Below are positions 8,554 to 18,567 of a stretch of 28,508 nucleotides of DNA, one piece after another. A model generated the notes under the pieces. That model searched no databases, was not told the DNA's origin, and saw nothing but the letters and a program-made list of their open reading frames with translations. This stretch comes from Chloroflexota bacterium (GTDB taxonomy: Bacteria > Chloroflexota > Anaerolineae > UBA1429). The stretch's first letter is position 1, and the number at the start of each line of letters is the position of its first letter. The DNA lies in NCBI GenBank assembly GCA_014360745.1, contig JACIWY010000003.1, positions 1 through 28,508 on the forward strand, in the 5' to 3' direction. The translations under genes were made by a program, and so were the position numbers.

Positions 8554-8656
8554 CGACACACCTCGGAGCCACAACCGTTAGTTGGAGAAGAGGAACGGAC
8601 GAGTCTGGCGCGTTTGTTACTAGGACGCCACAAGGCGGGAATCGATGCGGGTAAGG

Positions 8657-8693
8657 GCTAAAATAAGGGCCAGGCACATGCGGCCTGGCCCTT
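8657..8693 (-). terminator. Rho-independent terminator of ppdK
   Basis: Arms GCCTGGCCCTT (8683-8693) and AAGGGCCAGGC (8665-8675) form a perfect 11-bp stem with a 7-nt loop. On the minus strand this is followed by ATTTTA. It begins 17 bp after the ppdK stop codon and separates ppdK from the secreted-protein gene. Confidence 0.88.
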
Positions 8694-8710
8694 GTCGATC
8701 CTCAGCGCTC

Positions 8711-11395
<2,685 letters not shown>

Positions 11396-11426
11396 GTCCC
11401 TCCCTCTCGCACGCGATTATATTTTA

Positions 11427-11442
11427 CTGCAAGCCATTGCAG
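11427..11442. promoter_or_regulatory. Palindrome in the ppdK leader, possible operator
   Basis: CTGCAA (11427-11432), 4-nt spacer, TTGCAG (11437-11442): a perfect 6+6 inverted repeat. It lies next to a second minus-strand TATAAT (11421 to 11416) that lacks a good -35. A related half-site TTTGCAAT occurs near 11467. This could be a regulator site or a small hairpin; no regulator is identified. Confidence 0.3.
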
Positions 11443-11492
11443 ATTGGCCTACCTATGCGATAGCGGTTTGCAATCCGAACCTAAACAGGGTG

Positions 11493-11521
11493 ATTATAAA
11501 GGGGCACCCATCTTTTGGCAA
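11493..11521 (-). promoter_or_regulatory. Sigma-70-type promoter for ppdK
   Basis: On the minus strand: -35 TTGCCA (11521 to 11516, 5/6), 17-nt spacer, -10 TATAAT (11498 to 11493, 6/6). The leader to the ppdK ATG would be about 90 nt. It sits back-to-back with the guaA promoter. Confidence 0.7.
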
Positions 11522-11554
11522 GTTCTAATCTCACCCGGCCAACACGGACAACAC

Positions 11555-11583
11555 TTGCGCTACTCTCGCATAGTCGGTATAAT
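11555..11583 (+). promoter_or_regulatory. Sigma-70-type promoter for the guaA cluster
   Basis: -35 TTGCGC (3/6, with the important TTG), 17-nt spacer, -10 TATAAT (6/6, 11578-11583). Predicted transcription start is near 11590, about 60 nt before the guaA GTG. No purine riboswitch fold is apparent in this short leader. Confidence 0.6.
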
Positions 11584-11650
11584 TTTACCTATTAAGCATC
11601 GAGCGAGCCCAAGAGAAAGCGGCAACGGATCATTCAATTCAGGGGAAGAC

Positions 11651-13210
11651 GTGGGAAAACCCGAGCAGCACCGCGAAGCTATCGTCGTTATAGACTATGG
11701 CTCTCAATACGCTCAGCTTATCGTGCGGCGGGTGCGCGAGCAGCACGTCTATTGCGAGATGTTGCCCTGGGATGCTCCTGCCGAGGCATTGGACCATTTC
11801 GAGTTAAAGGGCATCATCCTTTCCGGCGGCCCGAACAGCGTCTATGATCGAGACGCGCCCACCCTGCCCTCGCATCTATTGGCGCGAGGAGTGCCGATTT
11901 TAGGCATTTGCTATGGGATGCAGCTTCTCGCCTATCATCTCGGCGGAAAGGTCGCAGCGGCCCGCTCTCGAGAATATGGCGCTGCCCAGATCACATTAGA
12001 CCGTCCTGAATCGCCTCTTTTCAAGGGGCTCTCCTTAACTCTCGATGTATGGATGAGCCACGGAGATCGTATCGAGGCGTTGCCGCCCGGTTTCATCGTC
12101 CTAGCCCATTCGGAGGGCTCGCCGATAGCAGCCATGGCCAATGAATCGCGTCGATGGTACGGCCTACAGTTTCACCCCGAAGTGGTGCACACGCCGCAAG
12201 GACGGGAAATATTGCGCCATTTCTGCCTGGATATTTGTGGTTGCCAAGAGACTTGGACGCCCGGTTCCTTTATCGAAGAGGCGGTGACAGCCATTCGCGA
12301 GCAAGTCAACAACGGGCGGGTCATCTGCGCCATCTCCGGAGGGGTGGATTCCACGGTGGTAGCCGCCCTGGTACGTCGCGCCATCGGCGACCAACTCACC
12401 GCCATTTTTGTAAACAACGGCCTATTGCGCAAACACGAGGCCGAGGAGAATATGGAACGTTTCCGCCGCTATCTGGGCGGCGACATTCGCTACGTGGACG
12501 CCAGCGAGGAATTCCTAGAAGCCCTCAAGGGAGTGACCGACCCGGAGCGCAAACGGGTCATCATCGGCACCAAGTTCATCGAGATCTTTGAGGCAGAGGC
12601 GCGCCGTCTGGGGCGTGTCGACTACCTGGCTCAGGGTACCCTATATCCCGATGTCATCGAGAGCGCCACGCCGGCCACCAAGTCGGCGGCGCGCATCAAA
12701 ACCCATCACAACGTCGGTGGCCTGCCTGAGGATTTGCGCTTTGAGCTGATCGAGCCGCTGCGCTTTTTGTTCAAAGATGAAGTGCGCGCAGTGGGCTTGG
12801 CGTTGGGCCTGCCCGAGGAGATGGTCTATCGCGCCCCCTTCCCGGGGCCAGGGCTGGCCGTGCGCATTATCGGCGAGGTAACCCCTGAACGGGTGGCCGT
12901 CCTCCAAGAGGCCGACGCCATCGTGCGCCAGGAGATCGCTGTCGCAGGTCTCGATCGAGAGATCTGGCAGTATTTCGCCGTGCTCACGCCTTTGCGCAGC
13001 GTGGGCGTAATGGGGGATAGCCGCACGTATGGTCATGTCGTGGCCGTTCGCGCCGTGACCAGCGAGGACGGCATGACGGCGGATTGGGCGCGCATCCCCT
13101 ACGAGGTGTTGGCCCGTATTTCAAATCGCATCGTCAACGAGATCCCAAGCGTCAATCGGGTCGTCTATGATATCTCGAGCAAACCCCCCGCTACGATCGA
13201 GTGGGAATAG
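11651..13210 (+). CDS. guaA: GMP synthase (glutamine-hydrolysing)
   Basis: 519 residues, normal for GuaA, converting XMP to GMP with ATP and glutamine. The N-terminal class I glutamine amidotransferase has its nucleophile Cys87 in GICYGMQL and the His175/Glu177 pair in QFHPEV. The ATP-pyrophosphatase P-loop SGGVDS is at 229-234. The C-terminal dimerisation domain contains HHNVGGLPEDLRFELIEPLR and APFPGPGLAVRI. I place the start at the GTG at 11651, which follows AGGGGA by about 5 nt and puts the first strand IVVIDYGSQYAQL at residue 11. The open frame extends 69 codons further upstream across the promoter, but that part has no family similarity. First gene of the rightward cluster. Confidence 0.97.
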   Translation: MGKPEQHREAIVVIDYGSQYAQLIVRRVREQHVYCEMLPWDAPAEALDHFELKGIILSGGPNSVYDRDAPTLPSHLLARGVPILGICYGMQLLAYHLGGKVAAARSREYGAAQITLDRPESPLFKGLSLTLDVWMSHGDRIEALPPGFIVLAHSEGSPIAAMANESRRWYGLQFHPEVVHTPQGREILRHFCLDICGCQETWTPGSFIEEAVTAIREQVNNGRVICAISGGVDSTVVAALVRRAIGDQLTAIFVNNGLLRKHEAEENMERFRRYLGGDIRYVDASEEFLEALKGVTDPERKRVIIGTKFIEIFEAEARRLGRVDYLAQGTLYPDVIESATPATKSAARIKTHHNVGGLPEDLRFELIEPLRFLFKDEVRAVGLALGLPEEMVYRAPFPGPGLAVRIIGEVTPERVAVLQEADAIVRQEIAVAGLDREIWQYFAVLTPLRSVGVMGDSRTYGHVVAVRAVTSEDGMTADWARIPYEVLARISNRIVNEIPSVNRVVYDISSKPPATIEWE

Positions 13211-13254
13211 TTCGACCGTCTCTGGGCATACGAGCCCGAAGGATGGGGCAACCC

Positions 13255-15696
13255 ATGTTTAGATCCTCCAAAAGCGCACAGGCGGGCGATGAACTGCGCG
13301 TCGAGCAGTTGTCTATCCGCGATGGCAATTGGCGACGACAAGCTCCGGAGCTGTACACCCTGCCGGCCGGCGGCCGCCGGGGAGCGAGTAACCGCGGAGA
13401 CCTATATCTGGTCATCGAGGTGCCGCGCAGCATCACACCCCCCGCTGGCCTGTACGGTGAGCTGGCGCAGGTCGTTGCCGACACCTATCTGAACATGAGC
13501 CGCAGCATCACCCGTGGGCTGCGCGAGGCGTTGTTGGCCGCCAACACCTTTCTTTTTGAGCATAACTTGCGGGCCGATAGCGAGCACCAGGTGGTGGCGG
13601 GCCTCAACGCTGTGGTCATCCGTGACCAAGATGTGTACATGGCCCAACTGGGCCCCTCGCTGGTCACCCATATCCACGAAGGTCAGGCAACACGTTACCC
13701 GGCCGACTCGATCTGGCTGCGCAGCGAAAATCCCGGCACTTTTGACCTGAGCCGCCAACCGCCGGCCGGATTGCGCCGAGACGTCGAGCCCGACTTGGCG
13801 CATGTGACGCTTTTGCCTGGGGATGTGCTCATCCTCTCTACGACCGATCTAGCCCGTTTGGCCTCCCGTCGAGAATTGGCGGAGGCGCTGACCTACGATG
13901 GCAAAAAATCGCCGCGCATGGCCGTTGAAGCACTGGTCAACGGGCGCAACGTGAGCGCCATCGTCATCGATTGGCCGAGCGAGCGGTCACCCGAGATGGA
14001 ATCCTCCGATGCCGCTGCCAAGATAGCGCCCTCTCAAACCACAAGGCCGAAAGCTGCTGCACCTTCGCCTCCTCCATCGGGCGCTCCAACCCATGAGCCA
14101 ACTCCGGAGCCACGCCGCGGCCCGATGACCGTTTCGGAGCCCTTCCCTTCTCCGATGGCACCCTCCCCCGAAGAAGCGGAGGAATATGTCCAGGAAGAGG
14201 AACAAACCCTTCTCGAAGAGGACTATTTAGAAGAGCCGGAAATCGCCGAGACGGATGATGATTATGCCGACGAGGTATACCCTGCCGAGCCGCGCATTGG
14301 CCGCACATCGTCAGCCCCCGTTGGCGGCGAGGGTCAGAGCAAACGCCAGCGGTCGTTGGCCGACTTGCGCCGGAACCTCTCGACGGGCGCCGAAAATTTG
14401 CGCCACGCGACCGAGGACGCCCTATTGCGCGTCTTGCCGGAGGAGGCCCCTCCGCGCCCCGCGCCCGCGCCGCGCAGCGCGGAGGCGGGCATCTCGCTCA
14501 GCGGCAAAGCGTTGGTATTGGTGGCCTTGATCCTCCCCCTGATCATGCTGGCCCTGGTTATCATGACCCGTATCCAATACGAGCGGACGCGCGTGGAGCA
14601 ATTCAATTCGCTCCAGGCCCTGGCCCAAGCGCAATACGACAACGCCCTTAAAATGCCCTCCGATAGCGAGACGCGCCGCGAACTTGAGGAGGCTTTGCGC
14701 ACGGTGCGCGATGGCTTGGCCATCGACGCCAACGACGAGGCCCTGCTCGCACTGGAGCGGCGCATTCGCCACAAAATGGAAGAGATCGACCGGGTCGAGC
14801 TGCTTCATCACGTTTGGAAGTTGCGCGACCTGGATGATGCGCCAATCTCACCTACCGATTCATCGCGCATCGTCGTCCACGGCATCGACGTGTTCGTGCT
14901 GAACCGTGGCAGCAGCCGTGTTTACAAGTTCTTGCTTAACGATGCCCGCGATGCGCTCCTCTCGGCCGATACTGCCCCACTCTTGATGCAAAAGGGCGAG
15001 ATGCGCGGAGGCATCAAGCTGAGCGACATTGTCGATATCGCTTGGTTGGAGGCGGGAGGTGACCGCACGCTGAGCACCTTCGTCGCCGTCGAGCGCACCG
15101 GCTTTTTGCTGGCTTATGACCCTCAGCAAGGGATCGACGTCCTGCCGGTGGCCGATAGTGATATGTGGCTCAAGCCCGATGCCATTGGCGGCTATTACGG
15201 CAACCTCTACGTACTCGATCCTTTGTTGAACCGCATCCTTAAATATGTGCCCCACGAGAACGCCTATACGGTGCCGCCAACCGATTATTTGCCACCGCAG
15301 CTCAATGTGGATCTCACAGGGGCCGTGGATATGACCATCGACGGCAACATTTACGTCCTTTTTGCCGATGGCCAGGTGAAAAAGTTTTTCCAGGGCGAGC
15401 CACAGCCCTTTACTCTGCAAGGGTTGCCTTCCCCCATGCGCAGCCCGACGGTCATTTTCGTCTCCGGCCCCCAAGAGCCCGATGCCTATGGTTATGTCTA
15501 TATAGGGGATACCGGCAACGAGCGCATCTTGCAATTCGATAAGGCCGGCGCTTACTTGCGCCAGTTCAAAGTGCCCGCTGGCCAAGAAAATTTGAAACAA
15601 CTGCGCGGGCTCTATGTCGACGAGGAGAACCAGCGCCTCTTTTTCTTGAGCGGCAAAACATTATGGATGGCCAGCTTGCCCGCCTTGAGACGATAG
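13255..15696 (+). CDS. PPM-phosphatase-like domain fused by a membrane helix to a beta-propeller (function unknown)
   Basis: 813 residues if the ATG at 13255 is used; an ATG at 13243 or a GTG at 13201 is also possible. Residues about 30-235 resemble a PP2C/SpoIIE-type (PPM) fold: DLYLVIEVPR, then a helix with GLREALLAANTFLFEH, AGLNAVVIRDQDVYMAQLGPS and LLPGDVLILSTTDL. The Asp-Gly metal-binding motifs of active phosphatases are not evident, so it may be a degenerate, binding-only domain. A Pro/Glu-rich acidic linker (about 245-400) leads to one transmembrane helix at about 419-437. A helical stretch follows, then a propeller-like region with NHL/YVTN-style blades (YVLDPLLNRILKY, YIGDTGNERILQFD). 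Topology suggests a cytosolic phosphatase-like head and an extracytoplasmic propeller. It is 44 bp after guaA and 7 bp before tsaD. Possibly a signalling or envelope-sensing protein (inference). Confidence 0.75.
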   Translation: MFRSSKSAQAGDELRVEQLSIRDGNWRRQAPELYTLPAGGRRGASNRGDLYLVIEVPRSITPPAGLYGELAQVVADTYLNMSRSITRGLREALLAANTFLFEHNLRADSEHQVVAGLNAVVIRDQDVYMAQLGPSLVTHIHEGQATRYPADSIWLRSENPGTFDLSRQPPAGLRRDVEPDLAHVTLLPGDVLILSTTDLARLASRRELAEALTYDGKKSPRMAVEALVNGRNVSAIVIDWPSERSPEMESSDAAAKIAPSQTTRPKAAAPSPPPSGAPTHEPTPEPRRGPMTVSEPFPSPMAPSPEEAEEYVQEEEQTLLEEDYLEEPEIAETDDDYADEVYPAEPRIGRTSSAPVGGEGQSKRQRSLADLRRNLSTGAENLRHATEDALLRVLPEEAPPRPAPAPRSAEAGISLSGKALVLVALILPLIMLALVIMTRIQYERTRVEQFNSLQALAQAQYDNALKMPSDSETRRELEEALRTVRDGLAIDANDEALLALERRIRHKMEEIDRVELLHHVWKLRDLDDAPISPTDSSRIVVHGIDVFVLNRGSSRVYKFLLNDARDALLSADTAPLLMQKGEMRGGIKLSDIVDIAWLEAGGDRTLSTFVAVERTGFLLAYDPQQGIDVLPVADSDMWLKPDAIGGYYGNLYVLDPLLNRILKYVPHENAYTVPPTDYLPPQLNVDLTGAVDMTIDGNIYVLFADGQVKKFFQGEPQPFTLQGLPSPMRSPTVIFVSGPQEPDAYGYVYIGDTGNERILQFDKAGAYLRQFKVPAGQENLKQLRGLYVDEENQRLFFLSGKTLWMASLPALRR

Positions 15697-15703
15697 GGGA
15701 CCT

Positions 15704-16783
15704 ATGACACTGATCCTGGGCATCGAAACGTCGTGCGATGAGACGGCAGCGGCCGTCGTGGAAGAGGGGCGTATCATCCTCTCCAATGTGGTGGCCTCGC
15801 AGGTGGAGCTGCACCGCCAGTACGGCGGCGTCTTTCCCGAGATGGCCTCGCGCCAACATATGGTGGCCATCACGCCGGTGATCCGCGAAGCCCTGGCAAC
15901 GGCCCAAGTGACCTGGGACGATCTGAATGCCATAGCCGTGGTGCACGGCCCGGGCTTGGCCGGCTCGCTCCTGGTGGGGCTTAACGTGGCCAAAGCGCTA
16001 TCGCTGGCCACGGATTTGCCGCTGATAGCGGTGAACCACTTGGAAGCCCATGTCTATGCCAATTGGCTGCTGCCCCCCGACGTCGATCCGCAAACTTTTG
16101 TCCCTCCTTCCTTTCCTCTAATATGTTTGGTGGTCTCGGGGGGACACACCGAGTTGATCGAAATGCGCGAGCACCACGAGTACCATCTGCTGGGCCACAC
16201 CATCGACGACGCCGCTGGCGAGGCGTTTGACAAGGTGGCCCGATTGCTCAACCTCGGCTTCCCGGGCGGGCCGGCCATCCAGCGGGCCGCTGAGGAGGGC
16301 AATGCCTTGGCGTTCGCCTTTCCACGGGCATTGAACGTCGGCCGCTACGACTTTTCCTTTAGCGGGCTCAAAACTGCTGTATTGCGCTTGGTACAGGAAT
16401 TGCAGCAAGCACAAGGCGCCAAGATCGACGTTCGCGGCCAGAAACTGGCCGAGGCCAGCATCGACGAAACACAAACCGAGATCCCGGTGGCCGACATCGC
16501 GGCCAGTTTTCAGGCCGCTGTGGTCGATGCCTTGGTGGAAAAGACCGCCCAAGCCGTAGCCGACACACAGGCCAGCCAGGTACTCATCGCCGGCGGGGTG
16601 GCCGCCAACCGCTTGTTGCGCAGCGAAATGGTTCGTCGACTAGAGGTGCCCGTGCGCTACCCGCCCATTCGCTTCTGCACCGACAACGCGGCCATGGTAG
16701 CCGTCGCCGGTTATTACAATTACCTGGCCGGAGATCGCGCCGGCCTGGAGCTCGACGTCATCCCCGGTCTTTCCCTGGTCTGA
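15704..16783 (+). CDS. tsaD: tRNA N6-threonylcarbamoyladenosine synthase subunit TsaD
   Basis: 359 residues, Kae1/TsaD/Qri7 family. It transfers the threonylcarbamoyl group to A37 of ANN-decoding tRNAs together with TsaB and TsaE, which are not in this window. Visible motifs are GIETSCDET at 6-14, GGVFPEMASRQH at 41-52, the metal-binding HLEAH with His112 and His116, VSGGHTEL at about 144-151, FSFSGLKTA, and the C-terminal FCTDNAAM carrying the metal Asp. GGGGA stands just before the ATG, which begins 7 bp after the preceding stop. It is therefore part of the guaA-selA cluster. Confidence 0.97.
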   Translation: MTLILGIETSCDETAAAVVEEGRIILSNVVASQVELHRQYGGVFPEMASRQHMVAITPVIREALATAQVTWDDLNAIAVVHGPGLAGSLLVGLNVAKALSLATDLPLIAVNHLEAHVYANWLLPPDVDPQTFVPPSFPLICLVVSGGHTELIEMREHHEYHLLGHTIDDAAGEAFDKVARLLNLGFPGGPAIQRAAEEGNALAFAFPRALNVGRYDFSFSGLKTAVLRLVQELQQAQGAKIDVRGQKLAEASIDETQTEIPVADIAASFQAAVVDALVEKTAQAVADTQASQVLIAGGVAANRLLRSEMVRRLEVPVRYPPIRFCTDNAAMVAVAGYYNYLAGDRAGLELDVIPGLSLV

Positions 16784-16805
16784 GCAGGTACCGAACACGG
16801 AGCAC

Positions 16806-17111
16806 ATGACACCTTCGTTCTTTGAACAGGTGTATGCAGTCGTGGCCCGTATTCCCTATGGCCGAGTGGTCACCTACGGACAGATCGCCCTGCACCTGGG
16901 CAAACCGGGGGCGGCACGTACGGTGGGTTGGGCGATGGCCGAATGCCCCGATCATCTGCCCTGGCACCGGGTGGTAAACGCCCAGGGACGCATCAGCCGT
17001 CGGGCTTATGACCCGCTGGGGTGGCGACAACAAGCTTTGTTGGAACAAGAAGGGGTGCGTTTTGTGGAGGGACGCATCGACCTCGATGTGTATGGCTGGG
17101 ATGGCATCTAA
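16806..17111 (+). CDS. Alkyltransferase-like (ATL) DNA-damage-sensing protein
   Basis: 101 residues, the C-terminal DNA-binding domain of the O6-alkylguanine-DNA alkyltransferase family without the N-terminal domain. The active-site P-C-H-R-V of true alkyltransferases is replaced by PWHRV at 52-56, so the acceptor Cys is Trp53, the hallmark of ATL proteins. The expected Tyr24 (VVTYGQIA) and the arginine finger in AARTVGWAM (Arg38) are present. ATL proteins bind O6-alkylguanine and hand the lesion to nucleotide excision repair rather than repairing it. GGAGC precedes the ATG. Located 22 bp after tsaD. Confidence 0.92.
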   Translation: MTPSFFEQVYAVVARIPYGRVVTYGQIALHLGKPGAARTVGWAMAECPDHLPWHRVVNAQGRISRRAYDPLGWRQQALLEQEGVRFVEGRIDLDVYGWDGI

Positions 17112-17166
17112 AAGCGCGGGATAAACGGTACATTAGGCCAAACGAGCGCATACTGAAAAGGGAACC

Positions 17167-18558
17167 ATGAACGAGGATATGCAAAATCTGTTGCGCCAAT
17201 TGCCCAGTGTAGACGAGCTGTTGCGCTCCGCTCGAGTGACAGCTTGGATAGAAGACTATGGCCACGATGCGGTGACCGAGGCCTTGCGTCAGGCGATCGA
17301 GGCGGTGCGACAGCGCATGATCGCCACGGGAAGCGCCTATCCCGGCGAAGAGGAGCTCCTTCGCCTCGCCGATGCGTGGTTGGCCTTGTTGGTGGAGCCC
17401 ACTCTGCGACCGGTGATCAACGCCACCGGGGTCATTATCCATACCAATCTGGGCCGCGCACCGTTGAGCGACGAGGTGTTGGCGGCGATGCGCGCTGCCG
17501 GCGAGGGTTATAGCAATCTGGAGTTCGACCTCGAGCTGGGGCGTCGTGGATCGCGTTATGTTCACGCCGAGGCGTTGCTCTGCCGCCTCACCGGTGCGGA
17601 GGCGGCCTTATTGGTGAACAACAATGCCGGCGCCGTGTTGCTCGTCCTTTCCGCCCTGGCCCGGGGGCGCGAGGTGATCATCTCCCGCGGCCAATTGGTG
17701 GAGATCGGCGGGGGCTTTCGCATTCCCGAAGTCATGGCCCAGAGCGGGGCCCGCTTGGTGGAGGTGGGCACCACCAACCGCACCTATGTGCGCGATTACG
17801 CCGACGCCATCCGCACGGCGCCCGATGGCGAGGGAACCGCCGCGCTCATGCGCGTGCATTCGAGCAATTTCCGCATCATCGGCTTCAGCGCCATGCCCTC
17901 GCTTGAGGAATTGGTGGCCCTGGCCCACGAACGCGGCTTGTGGCTGTTCGACGATCTCGGCAGCGGCACCCTCCTCGACACCGAACCTTTCGGCCTGGCC
18001 CACGAGCCCATGGTCCAGGAGAGCGTCCGGGCGGATGCCGACCTGATCACCTTTAGCGGCGACAAGCTGCTAGGCGGGCCGCAAGCGGGGATCATTGTGG
18101 GCAAAAAAGAGTTGGTCGCTCGATTACGACGACATCCCCTCACCCGAGCGCTCCGCGTGGACAAGACGACCATCGCCGGCATCCAAGCCAACTTATTACA
18201 TTACGTAAAGGGAGAAGCGCCGACCGCCGTGCCGATCTGGCGTATGATCGCCATGACGCAAGCGGAGATCGAAGCGCGAGCACGGGTGCTCCTCGATGCG
18301 TTGGGCTCCTCGGGCGCTGGCTGTGAGCTGTTACCCGGGCGCTCCATGGTGGGTGGCGGATCGTTGCCGGAGGAATCGTTGCCCACAACGCTTCTCGCCC
18401 TGCCCGACGAGAACGCCACTGAGCTGGCCCGCTCGCTGCGTTTGGGGCGGCCTGCGGTGGTAGCCCGCATCCAAGAGGGACACGTTGTGCTCGATCTGCG
18501 CACCGTGTTGCCCCGCCAAGAGGAAGCGCTGCTGGCCCGCCTGCGTGAGGTGCTCTGA
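17167..18558 (+). CDS. selA: L-seryl-tRNA(Sec) selenium transferase SelA
   Basis: 463 residues, PLP-dependent enzyme converting Ser-tRNA(Sec) to Sec-tRNA(Sec) with selenophosphate. The N-terminal LRQLPSVDELL segment binds tRNA in this family. The core has VINATGVIIHTNLGRAPLS, YSNLEFDLELGRRGSRY, LVNNNAGAV and the PLP-lysine motif FSGDKLLGGPQAG, with Lys300 as the Schiff-base residue. Normal length. AAGGGA precedes the ATG. It closes the rightward cluster and stops 9 bp from the convergent metalloprotease gene. Neither selB, selD nor a tRNA-Sec gene was seen in the window. Its presence predicts selenoproteins elsewhere in the genome. Confidence 0.97.
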   Translation: MNEDMQNLLRQLPSVDELLRSARVTAWIEDYGHDAVTEALRQAIEAVRQRMIATGSAYPGEEELLRLADAWLALLVEPTLRPVINATGVIIHTNLGRAPLSDEVLAAMRAAGEGYSNLEFDLELGRRGSRYVHAEALLCRLTGAEAALLVNNNAGAVLLVLSALARGREVIISRGQLVEIGGGFRIPEVMAQSGARLVEVGTTNRTYVRDYADAIRTAPDGEGTAALMRVHSSNFRIIGFSAMPSLEELVALAHERGLWLFDDLGSGTLLDTEPFGLAHEPMVQESVRADADLITFSGDKLLGGPQAGIIVGKKELVARLRRHPLTRALRVDKTTIAGIQANLLHYVKGEAPTAVPIWRMIAMTQAEIEARARVLLDALGSSGAGCELLPGRSMVGGGSLPEESLPTTLLALPDENATELARSLRLGRPAVVARIQEGHVVLDLRTVLPRQEEALLARLREVL

Positions 18559-18567
18559 GCGAACACG

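Noticed and set aside
8554..8663. Promoter for the secreted protein-dnaG-rpoD operon
   Set aside because: TTGTGG and TTGTCG-like hexamers occur, but none has a -10 at 16-18 nt. Left unassigned.
11444..11650. 69-residue N-terminal extension of GuaA
   Set aside because: It would be read through the promoter, has no family match, and the GTG at 11651 has a good ribosome site and gives the normal GuaA length.
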